A DNA stretch of 64,000 bases, taken from Telopea speciosissima (Eukaryota; Streptophyta; Magnoliopsida; Proteales; Proteaceae). This document shows, one piece after another, positions 1 to 17,784 of this stretch. The stretch lies in the NCBI RefSeq assembly GCF_018873765.1, contig NC_057924.1:3534001-3598000 (forward strand). The letters are read 5' to 3'. The notes beneath the pieces were generated by a model, which was not told the DNA's origin, did not search any database, and worked only from the letters and a program-made list of their open reading frames with translations. Numbering within the stretch: position 1 is the stretch's first letter; the number at the start of each line of letters is the position of its first letter. A program made the translations under genes and the position numbers.

Positions 1-1348
1 GTCCTAGCCACCACCATTCTCTGCTATCCCAAGTAACAGAGGAAAATTTTAGAGGGGAACTGTCAAAGAAGGAAGGAGAGTTCCTGTTTTGTCTAGTTTT
101 GTAAAATTAAACTTGTTTTTGTCTAGTTTTTATTAACTCAAACATAGGGTGGACAGTTTTGTGAATGAAAACCTAAAAGTAGCTAATCATGTAATTTTCC
201 CAAAAAAATACTTGTCATCAAGTAACCGTAGGTAGAAGTGGATGAACATAAATGAGAATGCATATGCCTAACACATGGAATGATATTTAATTGAATTAGA
301 CTCTTAAATTTAATATGTGACTAATCCACATTATTCTCTAGATTTCCAATTATTGAAATTGCCATATCACTCTGTGACATGAGACAATGAAGCATAGGCT
401 TGTACCTAAAAAAAAATTCACAAAATAGTTAGGGAGCATCTCAGGCTTCTTAGCAAATGTCCTTTAGAGTAGGAGAGTAACGACCGAAGAGAGTGATCAT
501 AATGTTGGGCCATTTTGAAACCCATGATTGTACCCAGAATACTGAAAATTCCGGTCATCTGAACAAAGTTTGAAAAATTGGATCAAATCGGCTGATGCAT
601 AAACTAGGGTTTAGGGGTTTTAGCTGATTTCCATTAATTCTGACCAATTCCAATCCGATCCATATCGAAATCAACCCTGATATGAACATGTTGGATCAAG
701 TTCAGATGCCTGTTTTTTTTGTTTTTTTTTTTTTGTTTTTTTGTTGGATGGCAAAGTTCAGGTATGGCGTATACTTTCTAATGATTCGAGATTAAAAAGA
801 CCTCCAATATAATGATCATGGCGACGACTCCAACAGTAGCTGCGTAGATAATATGAGAAAAAGAGCACTGTATGATCGCACGCCCCTATGCCCAAACACA
901 AAGAGTGACGATGACCACCCCGTACCCCATGTTGGATGCTTGGACACACGCCATTAGGCCCACACTGGCACAGGGGCAACGCAACCAATCAGAAATCTCT
1001 CTCTCTCTCTCTCTCACATACAGCTGGTGATGATTATATATAATTTAAGGTTTTAGGTTAGGTACTGCAAGGGTGTTTGTGGGCATCTATACATCGTTTT
1101 CCTAATAAGTGTAAAGTGAAGAAAGTGGTATCTCATCCAATTCTGTTCCATTCCATGCATTGAACCATAAGCAATGAAGGAAAGGAGTAAGTAATGGTGT
1201 TGAGATTAAAGTGTTTTGGTTGGTGGCTAAAGAAAGGAAGATTTGTCCAATCGAAAGCACCAAGAGTCTGTGGTCCAAAGGAATTTCCATTCTGTGTGCA
1301 ACAAAGAACAATAACCCATGCTGTGCATAGCCATAGCCATAGGTGGCT
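1..1348. other. Intergenic sequence left of the LINE
   Basis: I see no supportable gene here. The stretch holds T-rich homopolymer runs near 713-741, a CT microsatellite near 997-1015, and at about 853-990 a degenerate inverted-repeat element related to the one at 27.9-28.1 kb. Both contain a 'TGGGCATAGGGG' type core, here in opposite sense. Short open frames in this stretch lack family signatures and start at non-ATG codons. Confidence 0.5.
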
Positions 1349-1390
1349 TAAAGGGCCAATTTTTTTTTTTTTTTTTCGTAAGGATGGAAT

Positions 1391-1864
1391 TTATTGATGA
1401 TGGAGGTGAGTACAACCAGTGGATCCAGGGGCACAAAGATCCTGAATCCAAAGCATGGAATTTGGCCAATCTGTCTCGTACTCAATCGACAGAGCCTTCC
1501 TGGCTAGGGCATCCGAAGCGAAGTTCTTATCCCTAGAAACAAAAGAAAAGGAGATGGAAGCAAAAAGCAACCTAAGACGTTGTACATCTGAAATAATATC
1601 TTCCACCTCCCAAAAGGGGTCCTTCCACCCTTCAATAAAATAGATCGCCTCCTTACTGTCTGAATGGACAATCAAATGCAACACCCCCATCTCCTGAGCT
1701 AAGATAAGGGCATTGCGAATAGCTAGGAGCTCTCCTTGAATCACTGAACCAAGAAGCTGAGGAGAAGAGCGCGCCTTCACACATTTTCCTATATGATCTC
1801 TAAGCATAATGCCCAAGCCACCCTTACCAGAGTCAGCCACAAAGGCTGCGTCACAATTTGCCAA
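1391..1864 (-). pseudogene. LINE ORF2, C-terminal RNase H (RVT_3)
   Basis: This is an RNase H domain of the plant RVT_3 type. All four acidic positions can be placed: Asp in NCDAAF, Glu in QGELLAIRNAL, Asp in VHSDSKEA and Asp in FASDALARKAL. The frame ends at 1391, about 15 bases before the poly(T) run that marks the element's 3' end. The domain itself looks intact, but it is cut off from the RT by breaks. Confidence 0.88.
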
Positions 1865-2922
1865 TATTGACCCAATTGGAGGGGGGCTCCAGCAACTATC
1901 GCACTGGAAGTGATACCTGAAGAAGCTGATAGGGAGCTGGCTTGAGGAGTATCAATCTCAGAGAACTCCAAATACGCCTTGTTCGCCATCTGCAAGACAT
2001 CCAAAGGGGACCAAGCCTTCCCACCCAAAGTTAGCTCATTTCTTGCGCGCCACAAGTACCAGCAAATAAAAGACGCTCTAGATAGAGAGGAGCGAGCACA
2101 TCTCTTGTCTTGCTTGAACCATAAATCCCAACCACGGAGCCAATCCACCACACTAGGATCCTGAGGAGGCGAGAATTGTAGAACACTACCAAACCAGACA
2201 CTCCGAGCAAAATCATAGTAAAAAAGAATGTGATCACCTGTCTCCTGTTGAGCTCCACACCTCAAACAACTGGAATCCACATTAATATTTCGTCTCACCA
2301 AACCGTCACCCGAAGCGATGGCATCATTGCAAACCCTCCATAAAAAATTCTTGATTTTTGGTAGTGTTTGTATGGACCAAATTCGATTCCAAACAGCACT
2401 TGGAATGAGCTCCTAGCGTCTCGCTCTAGAAGAAGAGGCTCTAGCCGAGGCAATCTCTTCACTCCTTTGAACAAGCAGCTGATACGTAGACTTCACCGAG
2501 AACGTTCCATTTTTTGATGCACCCCAGCACCTCTTGTCTTCAGACTGAGTGAGACCCAAAGGGATTTTCAATATAGCAACTCTGTCCTCAGGTTAAAAAA
2601 CAGACCTTATAATATCTACATTCCATCGCCTATTCTGGTGATCAATCAAATCAGCTACATACACAAGCTCACAGCCAACCGGTTTTAATCCTTGAATTTT
2701 GAACTGAGGAAGAGAGGGAACCCATCTGTCCTCCCAAATTTTGATACTTAAACCATCACCCACCTTCCAAATCAGCCCTTCAAGAAGCACCTCACGACCC
2801 ACAAGTAAACTCTTCCATCCCCAGGAGGGACAATTTCCACCTTTTGCAGTAAAAAAATCACCTTGTGGGAAGTAAATAGCTTTCAAGAATTTAGCCCAGT
2901 GGGAATTAGGAGAAGACCACAA
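1789..2922 (-). pseudogene. LINE ORF2, zf-RVT region
   Basis: The 2922-2593 segment (FLKAIYFPQGDFF...GWKSLLVGREVLLEGLIWKVGDGLSIKIWEDRWVPS) is the typical plant L1 stretch after the RT. The 2301-1789 segment has the zf-RVT pattern SSCLRCGAQQETGDHILFYYDFARSVW. It continues to the tryptophan-rich WYLWRARNE linker that precedes RNase H. The segments are separated by stops or frame changes between about 2590 and 2300. Confidence 0.85.
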
Positions 2923-2978
2923 ACGCCACGCTGCCTTGGCTAGAAGGGCTCTGTTTTGAAGATGGGAGTCCTTAAAGC

Positions 2979-4942
2979 CTAACCCCCCCCCCCCCCACTC
3001 AACTTTGGTTTACACAATCTCTCCCAAGACATCCAGTGTATTTTTTGCTTATCCTCTGTGCCGCCCCAATAGAATCTTGCCGAAGCTCTCTTAATAGAGT
3101 CATAACAGGAATTGGGGAGTTTAAAATGAGAAGAGGCATAGTTCACCATCGGCGCCACTACTGCCTTAAGCAACACCTCTTTCCCTAGATGTGATAATAA
3201 CTTTTCTTTCCACCCCTGCAACTTCGAGATCGTTCTTTCTTTGATATCATTAAAAACATCCTTTTTTGATACCCCAAAGTGGGTAGGTAAACCCAGGTAT
3301 TTTGAAGGTCCCTCACCATGCCTCACTTTTAGAATTATGAAGAACCATCTTTTTATTCTCTCGTGGGTATTAGGCCTGAAAGTCTGGCTAGACTTATGGA
3401 AATTAACAGCCTGCCTTGTAGCACTGCAATAAAGATCTAAACACTCTTTTAAAGAGTTAACTTCATGGTGGTTGACTCTGGAAAACATGAGACAATCATC
3501 AGCAAATAATAAATGGGTTATAGCTGAACCCCTATTCCGCACCCTCACACCCTTTAAAACACCATTGTCCTCAGCTCTTTTGATAACTGTAGACAAAGCC
3601 TGAGAACACAGAATAAAGATGGCTGGCGAAATGGGGTCCCCCTGTCTTATCCCTCTAGTGGGAATAATCGAACCCTTGATGCAACCATTAATCAACAAAT
3701 TATATGAAACTGAAGTTATGCAAGCCATCACTAAGCGGATCCAATCATTCCTAAAGCCAAGCTTAAGGAGCATACCTTCAATGAATCTCCAGTCCAGTCT
3801 ATCATACGCCTTACGTATGTCTAACTTTAGGGCCAGGAACTTTTGTTTCCCTTTCTTCTGCTTCTTGATGTAATGGAAGAGCTCATGAGCCACCATAATA
3901 TTATCTGAAATAAGCCTGTTAAGAATAAAGGCCGATTGAGCAGGCTCAATAATCTGATCCAATTCCCCACTAAGCCTGTCTACTATAAGTTTTGTAACAA
4001 TCTTAAAAGCAATGTTACAAAGACTAATCGGCCTGAATTGGTCTGCAGTTTCTGGAGTATGGACTTTTGGAATAAGGCAGATAATAGTTTTGTTTAACTT
4101 TTTAGGAATCTGACCTGTGGAAAAAATCTCCTTCATCAAGTCTACCAAATCATCCTTCAGTCTCCCAATATTTTTGGAAAAAAAGAGGGGGAAAACCATC
4201 CGGCCCTGGTGCTTTAGTAGGAGCCATCCTAAATAGAGCATCATGAACCTCTTTCTCCAAAGGCATGGAACAAAGACTATTATTTAAATCATCCGTAACC
4301 ACCGGTTGCACTGCCTCCAAGACCAAAACCAAAGCATTATTATTAATAGGTTGTGAGGAGTACAAATCTTGAAAATGTTTACATAAAATATTAGAAACTT
4401 CTGCAGGGGTAGAAGACCAATCGCCTGTGGTGTCCTTGAGCTTCAAGATCTTATTCTGATGCATTCTCCTAAGGGTGGTGACATGAAAAAAAAAGCTGTA
4501 TTTTTATCCCCACCTTTCAACCAATCCACCCTGGATTTTGTCTCCAAAACTCTTCTTTTTGTAGCTCGGTGTCTAGTAATTTTTGTATCTTTGCTTCCTT
4601 CTCCTGGGAATAGAGGGAAAGAGGTAGACTTTGAACATGAGCCAACTCAGCTCTTAAGGCTTTAATATTCACAAAAATATTACCAAAAGTCTCCACATTC
4701 CACTTCTTGAACACTCCACAGCTATAAGATATTTTGGTCAAAACTTTCCTTGAAGCCGAGCCTCCAACAGGGATGGACCAAGCCTTAGAAGCCACCTCCT
4801 TACACTCCCCATGAAGAGTCCACATGGACTCAAATCTAAAAGGCCGAGTTCCCTTAGTCCTGCCGCCATCAGTGTCAATGACAATAGGGCTATGATCTGA
4901 GCTAATTGCTGGTTTGATGAACACCGCAGCCTTTACAAATGC
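2979..4942 (-). pseudogene. LINE ORF2, linker and reverse transcriptase
   Basis: This block covers three frame segments. The first (4924-4517) finishes the endonuclease and ends at KEEFWRQ, where plant L1s normally continue toward 'WLKxGDKNTxFFH'. The second (4464-4150) carries TKAPGPDGFPPLFF. The third (4244-2979) has the RT core: LIPKV, QFRPISLCNI, SAFILNRLISDNIMVAHEL, KLDIRKAYDRLDW, RQGDPISPAIFIL and the catalytic LFADDCLMF. Phase changes near 4.5 kb and 4.18 kb, and a run of C at 2987-2999 read as Gly codons, break the frame. This is a copy damaged by small indels. Confidence 0.9.
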
Positions 4943-5560
4943 CTATCTCCACGCCGGATTGCACATAACTCGATCGAAGCAAATTCTAATATTCTCCGCA
5001 CCTTTCCTTCTATTATTCCAGGTGTATGGAGATCCATGGAAACTTAAGTCCAAAAAATCACAGCTTTGCATGAAATTTCTAAACACATCACCATCATAAT
5101 TTGCTCTCTTGGACCCTCCCTCCTTTTCGTGCCAAGTCAGGTACGAATTGAAATCGCCAAAGCATAACCACTCTTTATTATGGTGATTTAGAGCAATAAT
5201 CCTATTCCAGACTGCACTCCTCCTATGCTTTAGAGGGTCTCCATAGACACACGTGAGAAAAAAGGTTGGAATGTCTACTGCACTCACCTCAGCATCAAAG
5301 AAGTTTGTATCAGCCACTAACACAGAAATCTGCACATTATCCTTCCACAATAGAGCAAGACGGCCCGAAGTACCAATAGGGTCCACAGTAACACAATTTG
5401 TAAAGCCACCTTTCCTTCTAATCTTTTCTATAGCAATAGACTTACACTTTGTCTCCATTAAGAAAAGAATACTCGGGTTCTCAGCTTTGAGGAGGTTAAA
5501 AAGAGAGCGAACTGTCGAGGGTCCCCCCAGCCCCTGACAGTTCCAACCAATCATTTTCAT
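4943..5560 (-). pseudogene. LINE ORF2, endonuclease domain
   Basis: It begins MKMIGWNCQGLGGP, the standard start of plant L1 ORF2, with the endonuclease Asn in WNCQG. Further endonuclease motifs follow: the metal-binding Glu in FLMETK, then CVYGDP, CFGDFNSYL and FHGSPYTWNN. The family nicks target DNA before target-primed reverse transcription. The frame stops at an amber codon (TAG, 4943-4945) after CNPAWR. The same frame continues past it with the end of the domain, where SSDHSPI carries the conserved Asp-His pair. A single C-to-T change from CAG would explain the stop. Confidence 0.9.
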
Positions 5561-6200
5561 TGTCTCCCATGGAGCTGGAACTCTCCAGCCTCCACGAGGG
5601 TAGATGATAAAAAAGGGCCATCATTTCTTGTAACTTCTTGAGCCTCTTCCTCACTGCTCCTCAGCCTTTTTAAAGGTTGTTGCTGCCCAGAATTGGATGG
5701 AGTATCGCTTTGCTGGTGAGCCACGTTGGTAACAACATGGGTCGTGGGTATGTGAGACGAGGAGGGTACGGCTTGGGAATTTGAATTATTGTTTGAAATG
5801 GAACATCCCGAGAGGTGGGGGAGGAGAGCAGAAAGGGCAAGTGTCATTTCAGGGGTGTTGGGTAGGTGGGCAAACATGGAAAGAAGATGTTTATTTTGAG
5901 ATTCATTTCCATGCAAACTCAACGGATTTAAGGTTGCTAATGGAGGGATATTAAGAATGGGTTGGCCAGCTGGGATTGAATGTTGATTGGGAGTAATGGG
6001 GGGGGATTTGAAAGCTATTGTCAATAGAAAAGGAAGGATTATTGTAATTGGTAAATGAGGGTAAAACGGGTTTAAGGCTACTACTTTTGTTAAGGCTAGA
6101 TTGGTGGGGCAGGCCATGAGGAATGGATGTAGAGCCCTAGAAATTCGGGACACCGGCACTGCTGTCACCTGCCGGAGATTGACCCCTCTACTGTGGGAGG
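5557..6200 (-). pseudogene. LINE ORF1 C-terminal tail, shifted frame
   Basis: This low-complexity frame is rich in Pro, Ser, Asn, Thr and Leu and has no ATG of its own near its beginning. It continues from ORF1 in another phase and ends in TGA at 5557-5559. That TGA overlaps the ORF2 ATG at 5558-5560 as ATGA. A 4-base stop/start overlap fits termination-reinitiation or tight coupling of the two LINE proteins, although this copy is inactive. There is no catalytic domain. Confidence 0.65.
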
Positions 6201-7075
6201 TGGTTATCCATGGTTGACTGCTCTTGAGACTTTGGGAAGATAACTGCTGTAGACTCCAGAAGTCTCATATCCGAACTAGGACAGCGAAGGTAGGGAGGAA
6301 ATCTTCTCTTTACAAACTCTGGACAATTAATTAAGTGAGCACACTGATGCCAAACTTTGTGATTTGCTTCGTCCTTGAATGCTACTCGACATCGCTGATC
6401 ATCATGTCCGATCTTCCCACAGTAATAACAGAATAACGGCAAGCGTTCATACCTTATCTCTACCACTTGCTCTAAGCCACTCCTCCTCTTGATCTTCAAA
6501 GACTTCTTCAGAGGCTTCGTAACATCCACGTTAATGCGAGCCCGGAAGAAAGAGAGTTTCTGACCTCCTCTAACTCCATTCACAGATAGGATCTTTGAGA
6601 CTGCACCCAACTTACTGATAAATTTTTGGACCAAGCCATGGTCGTGTAATTCAATGGGGAGATCATGTATCTGGATCCACATCTCAGTAAATTTAAACTC
6701 CCAGTCTTTCGAAGCCTTCCATCTCTCCAGAACAATTAAATTGCTCGCCACTGACCAGGGAGTCTCATTGAGAACATTAACAATATCCATGGCATGACCG
6801 AATTTGAAGAGATAAGTGTCAGGCTTCAAGGGAGATATAAGGACTGGGGCTGAAGTATTCCAAGCATTTGGGAGAGCCTCAGTGACCGATTGCCTGCGAT
6901 ACCTTCTTTCGGCAATGATAAACCCAGCAAGGGTAAGAGATTCAGAGTGCTCGATGCGATCCTCAATCTCGTCATCAACTGTAAAGGAGTCTTCGTCTTC
7001 CAGATCTTCTTCTTCTCTATCAGGGCTTGCAGTATTCGCATGAACTGGTGGGAGAGGCAACAAGGATGGATCCAT
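6188..7075 (-). pseudogene. LINE ORF1, nucleic-acid-binding protein (DUF4283 + CCHC)
   Basis: The frame starts at the ATG at 7075 (MDPSLLPLPPV) and runs 295 codons. An acidic N-terminus is followed by a DUF4283-like region (TYLFKFGHAMDIVNVL, then ERWKASKDWEF) and a zinc knuckle CYYCGKIGHDDQRC about 70 residues before the stop. This is the ORF1p type of plant L1 elements, which binds element RNA. The stop at 6188 looks premature. The next open frame (5557 to about 6200, another phase) has the Ser/Pro/Asn/Thr-rich composition of a plant ORF1 tail and ends at the start of ORF2. I infer a frameshift near 6.2 kb in what was one longer ORF1. Confidence 0.85.
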
Positions 7076-7236
7076 CTTCTGCAAGTCGAAAGAATAATGA
7101 TGAACCAGACATCAACACTCCGACAGGAGGAAAAGGAGCACGCCAGAAGGATGGTGGAATTACCTCGATAAGTGAATTCTTTTTGTCATTAAACAAAAAG
7201 AAAGCATAAGATTAAACACTAAAGGGCCAATTTTTT

Positions 7237-7873
7237 GCATTAACATAACAGTAACCACCACATAAATCATATTATAATGCACCTAACCCTAAAATGCCAA
7301 TTAATCAGATCAACTCTCTTATCCCTATGCATCCTATGTGCTCAATCGTGTGGGCGTGCATGTGTTCGTTGATCAAGTGTTTGTTCTTGTACACAATAGT
7401 TGCAAAGAATGATTGTTGAGATTTCACACCAAAGCAACAGTCTCACATTGGATGTAAGTAGTCTGACATGAAAGTTAATATGAACTTGACGCACCTTCTT
7501 TTTAAAAGATTAGCGTTTAAGGGTGAGTTCTACCTAAGTCTCAATAGATACTATTCATGGATGGCCACTCCGATGTGCCTCCAAGGATTGGCTTTTATGG
7601 GTGACTTCTACCCAAATCCCAACACTGCCCGACAAAGCAAGATAGGATCCACTTAGAAATGTAGTAAGACATGATCATATTGCCATGATTTTTTGGACTA
7701 TTAGATCCCTACTTCGCAAACAGATGATGTTGGTGCATCTAAGAGATTTCTAGGAATTTAAGAACACATACATTCATCCAATCCATCTTTTTTAATCCTG
7801 CATCAAGCTCCAGCTAATCTCTCCCAGGATCAAACACTGTGTGGAGGATCCGGTTCCTCTCCAGTGCACTTGT
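7237..7873. other. Intergenic sequence right of the LINE
   Basis: No gene seen. A loosely repeated motif occurs at 7511-7540 and 7587-7622 (GGGTGA.TTCTACC..A.TC.CAA). The open frame spanning it has no family signature. Confidence 0.4.
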
Positions 7874-8003
7874 GTGTTGCACGGCGTGCAGCACACATCG
7901 TGCGGCTGGAGAGCTCCGATCCACATGGTAGCACACATCTCGACGTGCTGGTGTGTGGATCGAGGCCTCCACAGCCGCACGATGTGTGCTGCACACCGTG
8001 CCA
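7874..8003. repeat. Inverted-repeat (MITE-like) element 1
   Basis: Arms at about 7877-7925 and 7951-8002 are reverse complements with few mismatches. Their shared core is GCAGCACACATCGTGCGGCTG, with only a short spacer. The block is more GC-rich than its surroundings and could fold into a long hairpin. No target duplication could be fixed, so the transposon superfamily is open. Confidence 0.7.
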
Positions 8004-8044
8004 CGGGGGGGAAGAGGAGCCCAATTTCTATGTGGATTGGATAT

Positions 8045-8210
8045 TTATCCCCTGTAATTCCCTGTCCGGTCCAATTCCCCTAGTGCCCCTAACAAGGGGG
8101 ACGCAATAACCATTCCGCCCCTGCCCGAACACTCTACCAAGGTGGGATCCCCCCCCCCTCTTATTATAGGCACTAGGGAATTGGACCGAGCAGGGAATTG
8201 CAGGAGATAA
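8045..8210. repeat. Inverted-repeat (MITE-like) element 2
   Basis: Outer arms of about 50 bp are reverse complements. The left arm begins TTATCCCCTGTAATTCCCTG and contains CGGTCCAATTCCC. The right arm, read backwards, begins TTATCTCCTGCAATTCCCTG and contains CGGTCCAATTCCC. About 50 bp of unique sequence, including a C run, lies between. It sits only 40 bp from the previous palindrome. Confidence 0.75.
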
Positions 8211-8460
8211 TTTTCCGTGTTGATTGAGATTCCACTTCTTTCTTTTTTATAAGATTGGGATTCCACAGCTACAAAATTCTCACAGTAGTCCATCTTATCT
8301 TGAGGAGGCACCAAATTCTGCAAGTGAATAATCTGTTCATTCATTGCTCCTGCTCTTGCATTAAAGTGTCATTTATCGGAGAGAATTGGAATTTAATGTC
8401 ATCATCCTTTTGGGTCATACTTATCAGTCTTGTGAGCTCATTTGGCTAAAAGGATTGTAC

Positions 8461-8688
8461 CCATGGTTTTAGTGCACAGTATTGGAACAGGTATCTGTAA
8501 CCTGTAAAACCGATACGGTATCAGTCTTGTTCAGCTATCTCGAGCAACTTTACCCCTGATTTTCCTTTAAAAATTAGTCTTTTGACACTTTTACCCCTTT
8601 TTGTACTGTGCTACCAATACAGTATTGGCATGGTAATGGTGACTAGCAAATCGGTACATAATACGATACCAATACCTCAAACCATGAT
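8461..8688. repeat. GATACC-rich dispersed repeat, copy A
   Basis: This copy starts CCATGGTTTTAGTGCACAGT and contains CCGATACGGTATCAG, then TTTACCCCTGATTTTCC, TTTTTACCCC, TACCAATACAGTATTGGC and ACGATACCAATACC. It ends CTCAAACCATGATTG. The same order of motifs recurs at 21.3, 31.2, 36.9, 37.9 and 52.9 kb. It is unclassified and has no coding capacity. Confidence 0.7.
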
Positions 8689-8714
8689 TGTACCAAAGCT
8701 CTAGTTTTTTTTTT

Positions 8715-9770
8715 TGGTAATTTACACATACCACCCCTAAGGTTTACAAACGGTAACAAATAAACCCATTCCGTCAGTTTATGACTAACACTGTTAAAAT
8801 CAAAAGTGAAAGTGACAAAAATGCCCCTTCAAGAAAAAAAAAAAAAAACCTGCAACTCATCTTCCCCAATCGCAAATCGATTGGGGAAGATGATTTGCAG
8901 GCTATAGATAGAAGGTCTGTCCATTAGAACAGCAAGCCCAGCTTTGTCTCGACAAGGGAGCAACTTCAACCAGGGAGTTAGGTTCTCAGTAAAAACAACC
9001 TCCCGTGGCAAAGCACCATATCTAAGGGTACCCGAGAATGGTCGAAAGCTCCAATGTGGAGAAGCATAAACAGTAGATGATTCCAAGAAGTTAATCGAAA
9101 CACAGAAGAGACCCGAGAAGGTGTGGGTCAGATTTTTCCAGGTTGAATCGACCTGATCAGGGGGACATCGAAGACAGCCCACAACTCAACTCCGGGAGGT
9201 TTCGCATTTGCGTTGAATACAGGATCAAATCCACCCCATCGTTCGTAGTTCCAGCGACCTTGCGCGAATGACAACTCCATCTCACGAATCCAGAATTTTT
9301 TAACCTAATCAAAACAACATAAAATCCCATTAGTTATTACTCTTTGAACTTAAACTGCAGTTTTGAAGATGGTAACAATTAACAAACTGTAGATTGTGAA
9401 CAGAAATAAAGCTGATCGTAGAGTTAAATGCAAAAGCTAGAACACAGATACAAATGGGTTAAAACCTAAAGCAAATGGAAGAGGGAAAGGAAAGAGAGTG
9501 AATCAAGATCGGTTCCATGGTGTTCCCTACAAAGATACCTACAACTTATCTTCCCCAAATCGATTTGGGGAAAGAAAATGAGTTGCAAGTTGTTTTTTTT
9601 TCCTTGAAGGGGCATTTTTGTCACTTTACCTTTTGATTTTAACAGTGTTAGTCATAAACTGACGGAATAGATTTATTTGTTACCGTTTGTAAACCTTAGG
9701 AAGGCACGCAAAATTTTTCAAAACTAAGGGTAATATCATCCTTTCGTCAAACCTCTGGGGTAGTACAACA
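8715..9770. mobile_element. TIR element carrying a PIG-T gene fragment (Pack-type)
   Basis: Arms at about 8736-8834 and 9603-9700 are near-perfect reverse complements. They contain CTAAGGTTTACAAACGGTAA, a TTATGACTAACACTGTTAAA core and GGGGCATTTTTGTCA. Each side also carries an inner local hairpin of CTTCCCCAAATCG type (about 8862-8898 and 9549-9575). The roughly 640-bp interior is a host gene piece with exon and intron sequence on the minus strand. This is the structure of Pack-MULE or other Pack-TYPE DNA transposons, which capture gene fragments between TIRs. The outermost ends and the target duplication are not clear, so the superfamily is not assigned. Confidence 0.75.
8905..9304 (-). pseudogene. 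Captured fragment of PIG-T (GPI transamidase subunit)
   Basis: Reading leftward from an AG acceptor at 9306-9305, the exon encodes EMELSFAQGRWNYERWGGFD, then KPPGVELWAVFDVP. After a one-base frame change it continues DQVDSTWKNLTHTFSGLFC, FLESSTVYASPHWSFRPFSG and TENLTPWLKLLPCRDKAGLA, ending at MDRPSIY where element sequence takes over. These segments are characteristic of the Gpi16/PIG-T family, which helps attach GPI anchors to proteins in the ER. Intron-like sequence (9305 to about 9530) is retained upstream, so capture was from genomic DNA, not a spliced copy. It has no start, no C-terminal part and a frameshift. Confidence 0.85.
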
Positions 9771-10668
9771 GAGCTATACTTTCCTACCCATCATGGAAGC
9801 CCATAAAATCTCCTGAGATTCTCCCAAGGTTATGCTTAACATTTGAAGTCAAGGGATCATCGATAAGACAATGCCTGAAAGAAGTACAGATAGCCACATT
9901 TCTTTTTTTCGGATACAGACTTGTCAACTGTGAAAGGGGAGGGAGTGGGATTGCTTTTGAAGACAAAGTTACTTTACCATAGAAGATGTGAAGGATTTGT
10001 GATTAGCCACACATCCTTCATCGAACATGTGGGGGGTGAAAATAAAGTCAGTCGTGTATGAGGAGGTCTTTAACCTATCCCCCCCCCCCCCTTTATTTCT
10101 ATTCCTGTTTATACCAATTAGTTAGTTTCATTCCAAGTTTACCCCCATTCTTTAATTCTAATTCCTTTCTAATCCCTTCCCCTTTCAATTCCTAGTTATT
10201 TATAGTTACCATTGAACTCTTTATTAGACTTTTTTAGTACTCTTGTGGGCCTAGGGAATCCGAAACAAGGTTTCATCATTAGTACTCGAGATCAGCTTTT
10301 TCATGTTTCCAGGAACAATCGAATGAGATTTGAAAGGAATGGTTTTTTCTCCTTTTTTCTTAAAAATTGACCTAATCCGTCAAATTGGGTCTTAATTGGT
10401 TCTTTCAATAATGATGAAAACCAACCGTTCGTGCCTCCACAGATCATCCTCAACAAAATTTTCAATCTAACCAAAAGAAGTTGAACTAAAACAAAAAAAA
10501 TCGAGGGCAGTGGGCACACAAGGTGAAAAGAAATACAGGTAAAATTCAACCCCAACCCCTTGCTCCCTGAGAAGCAATTTTGCATAGGCTTGCAGTATGG
10601 AGGCTTATTCATTTTGCCACGTGTACATCAGAAAATGGGCATATGGTTGACTAAAGTTTCAACAATTC
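9771..10668. other. Spacer and probable 3' UTR of the PFP beta gene
   Basis: I see no gene here. A C run lies at 10079-10091. The part next to 10668 probably holds the PFP beta 3' untranslated region, but I could not fix a poly(A) site. Confidence 0.4.

Positions 10669-17784
<7,116 letters not shown>

Larger units (their letters stand above)
1349..7236 (-). mobile_element. L1-type LINE with target-site duplication
   Basis: A non-LTR retrotransposon reads right to left. The direct repeat TAAAGGGCCAATTTTTT lies at 1349-1365 and again at 7220-7236, giving a 17-bp target-site duplication. Just inside the left copy is a run of T, which is the poly(A) tail seen from the plus strand. The body (about 1366-7219, 5.85 kb) has the plant L1 order: ORF1 with DUF4283 and a CCHC knuckle, then ORF2 with apurinic-type endonuclease, reverse transcriptase, zf-RVT and RNase H. 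The length and the presence of ORF1 near the right end indicate a nearly full-length insertion. It is dead: at least one frameshift in ORF1, and in ORF2 an amber codon after the endonuclease, frameshifts near 4.5, 4.18 and 2.99 kb, and further interruptions before the zf-RVT part. Confidence 0.95.
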
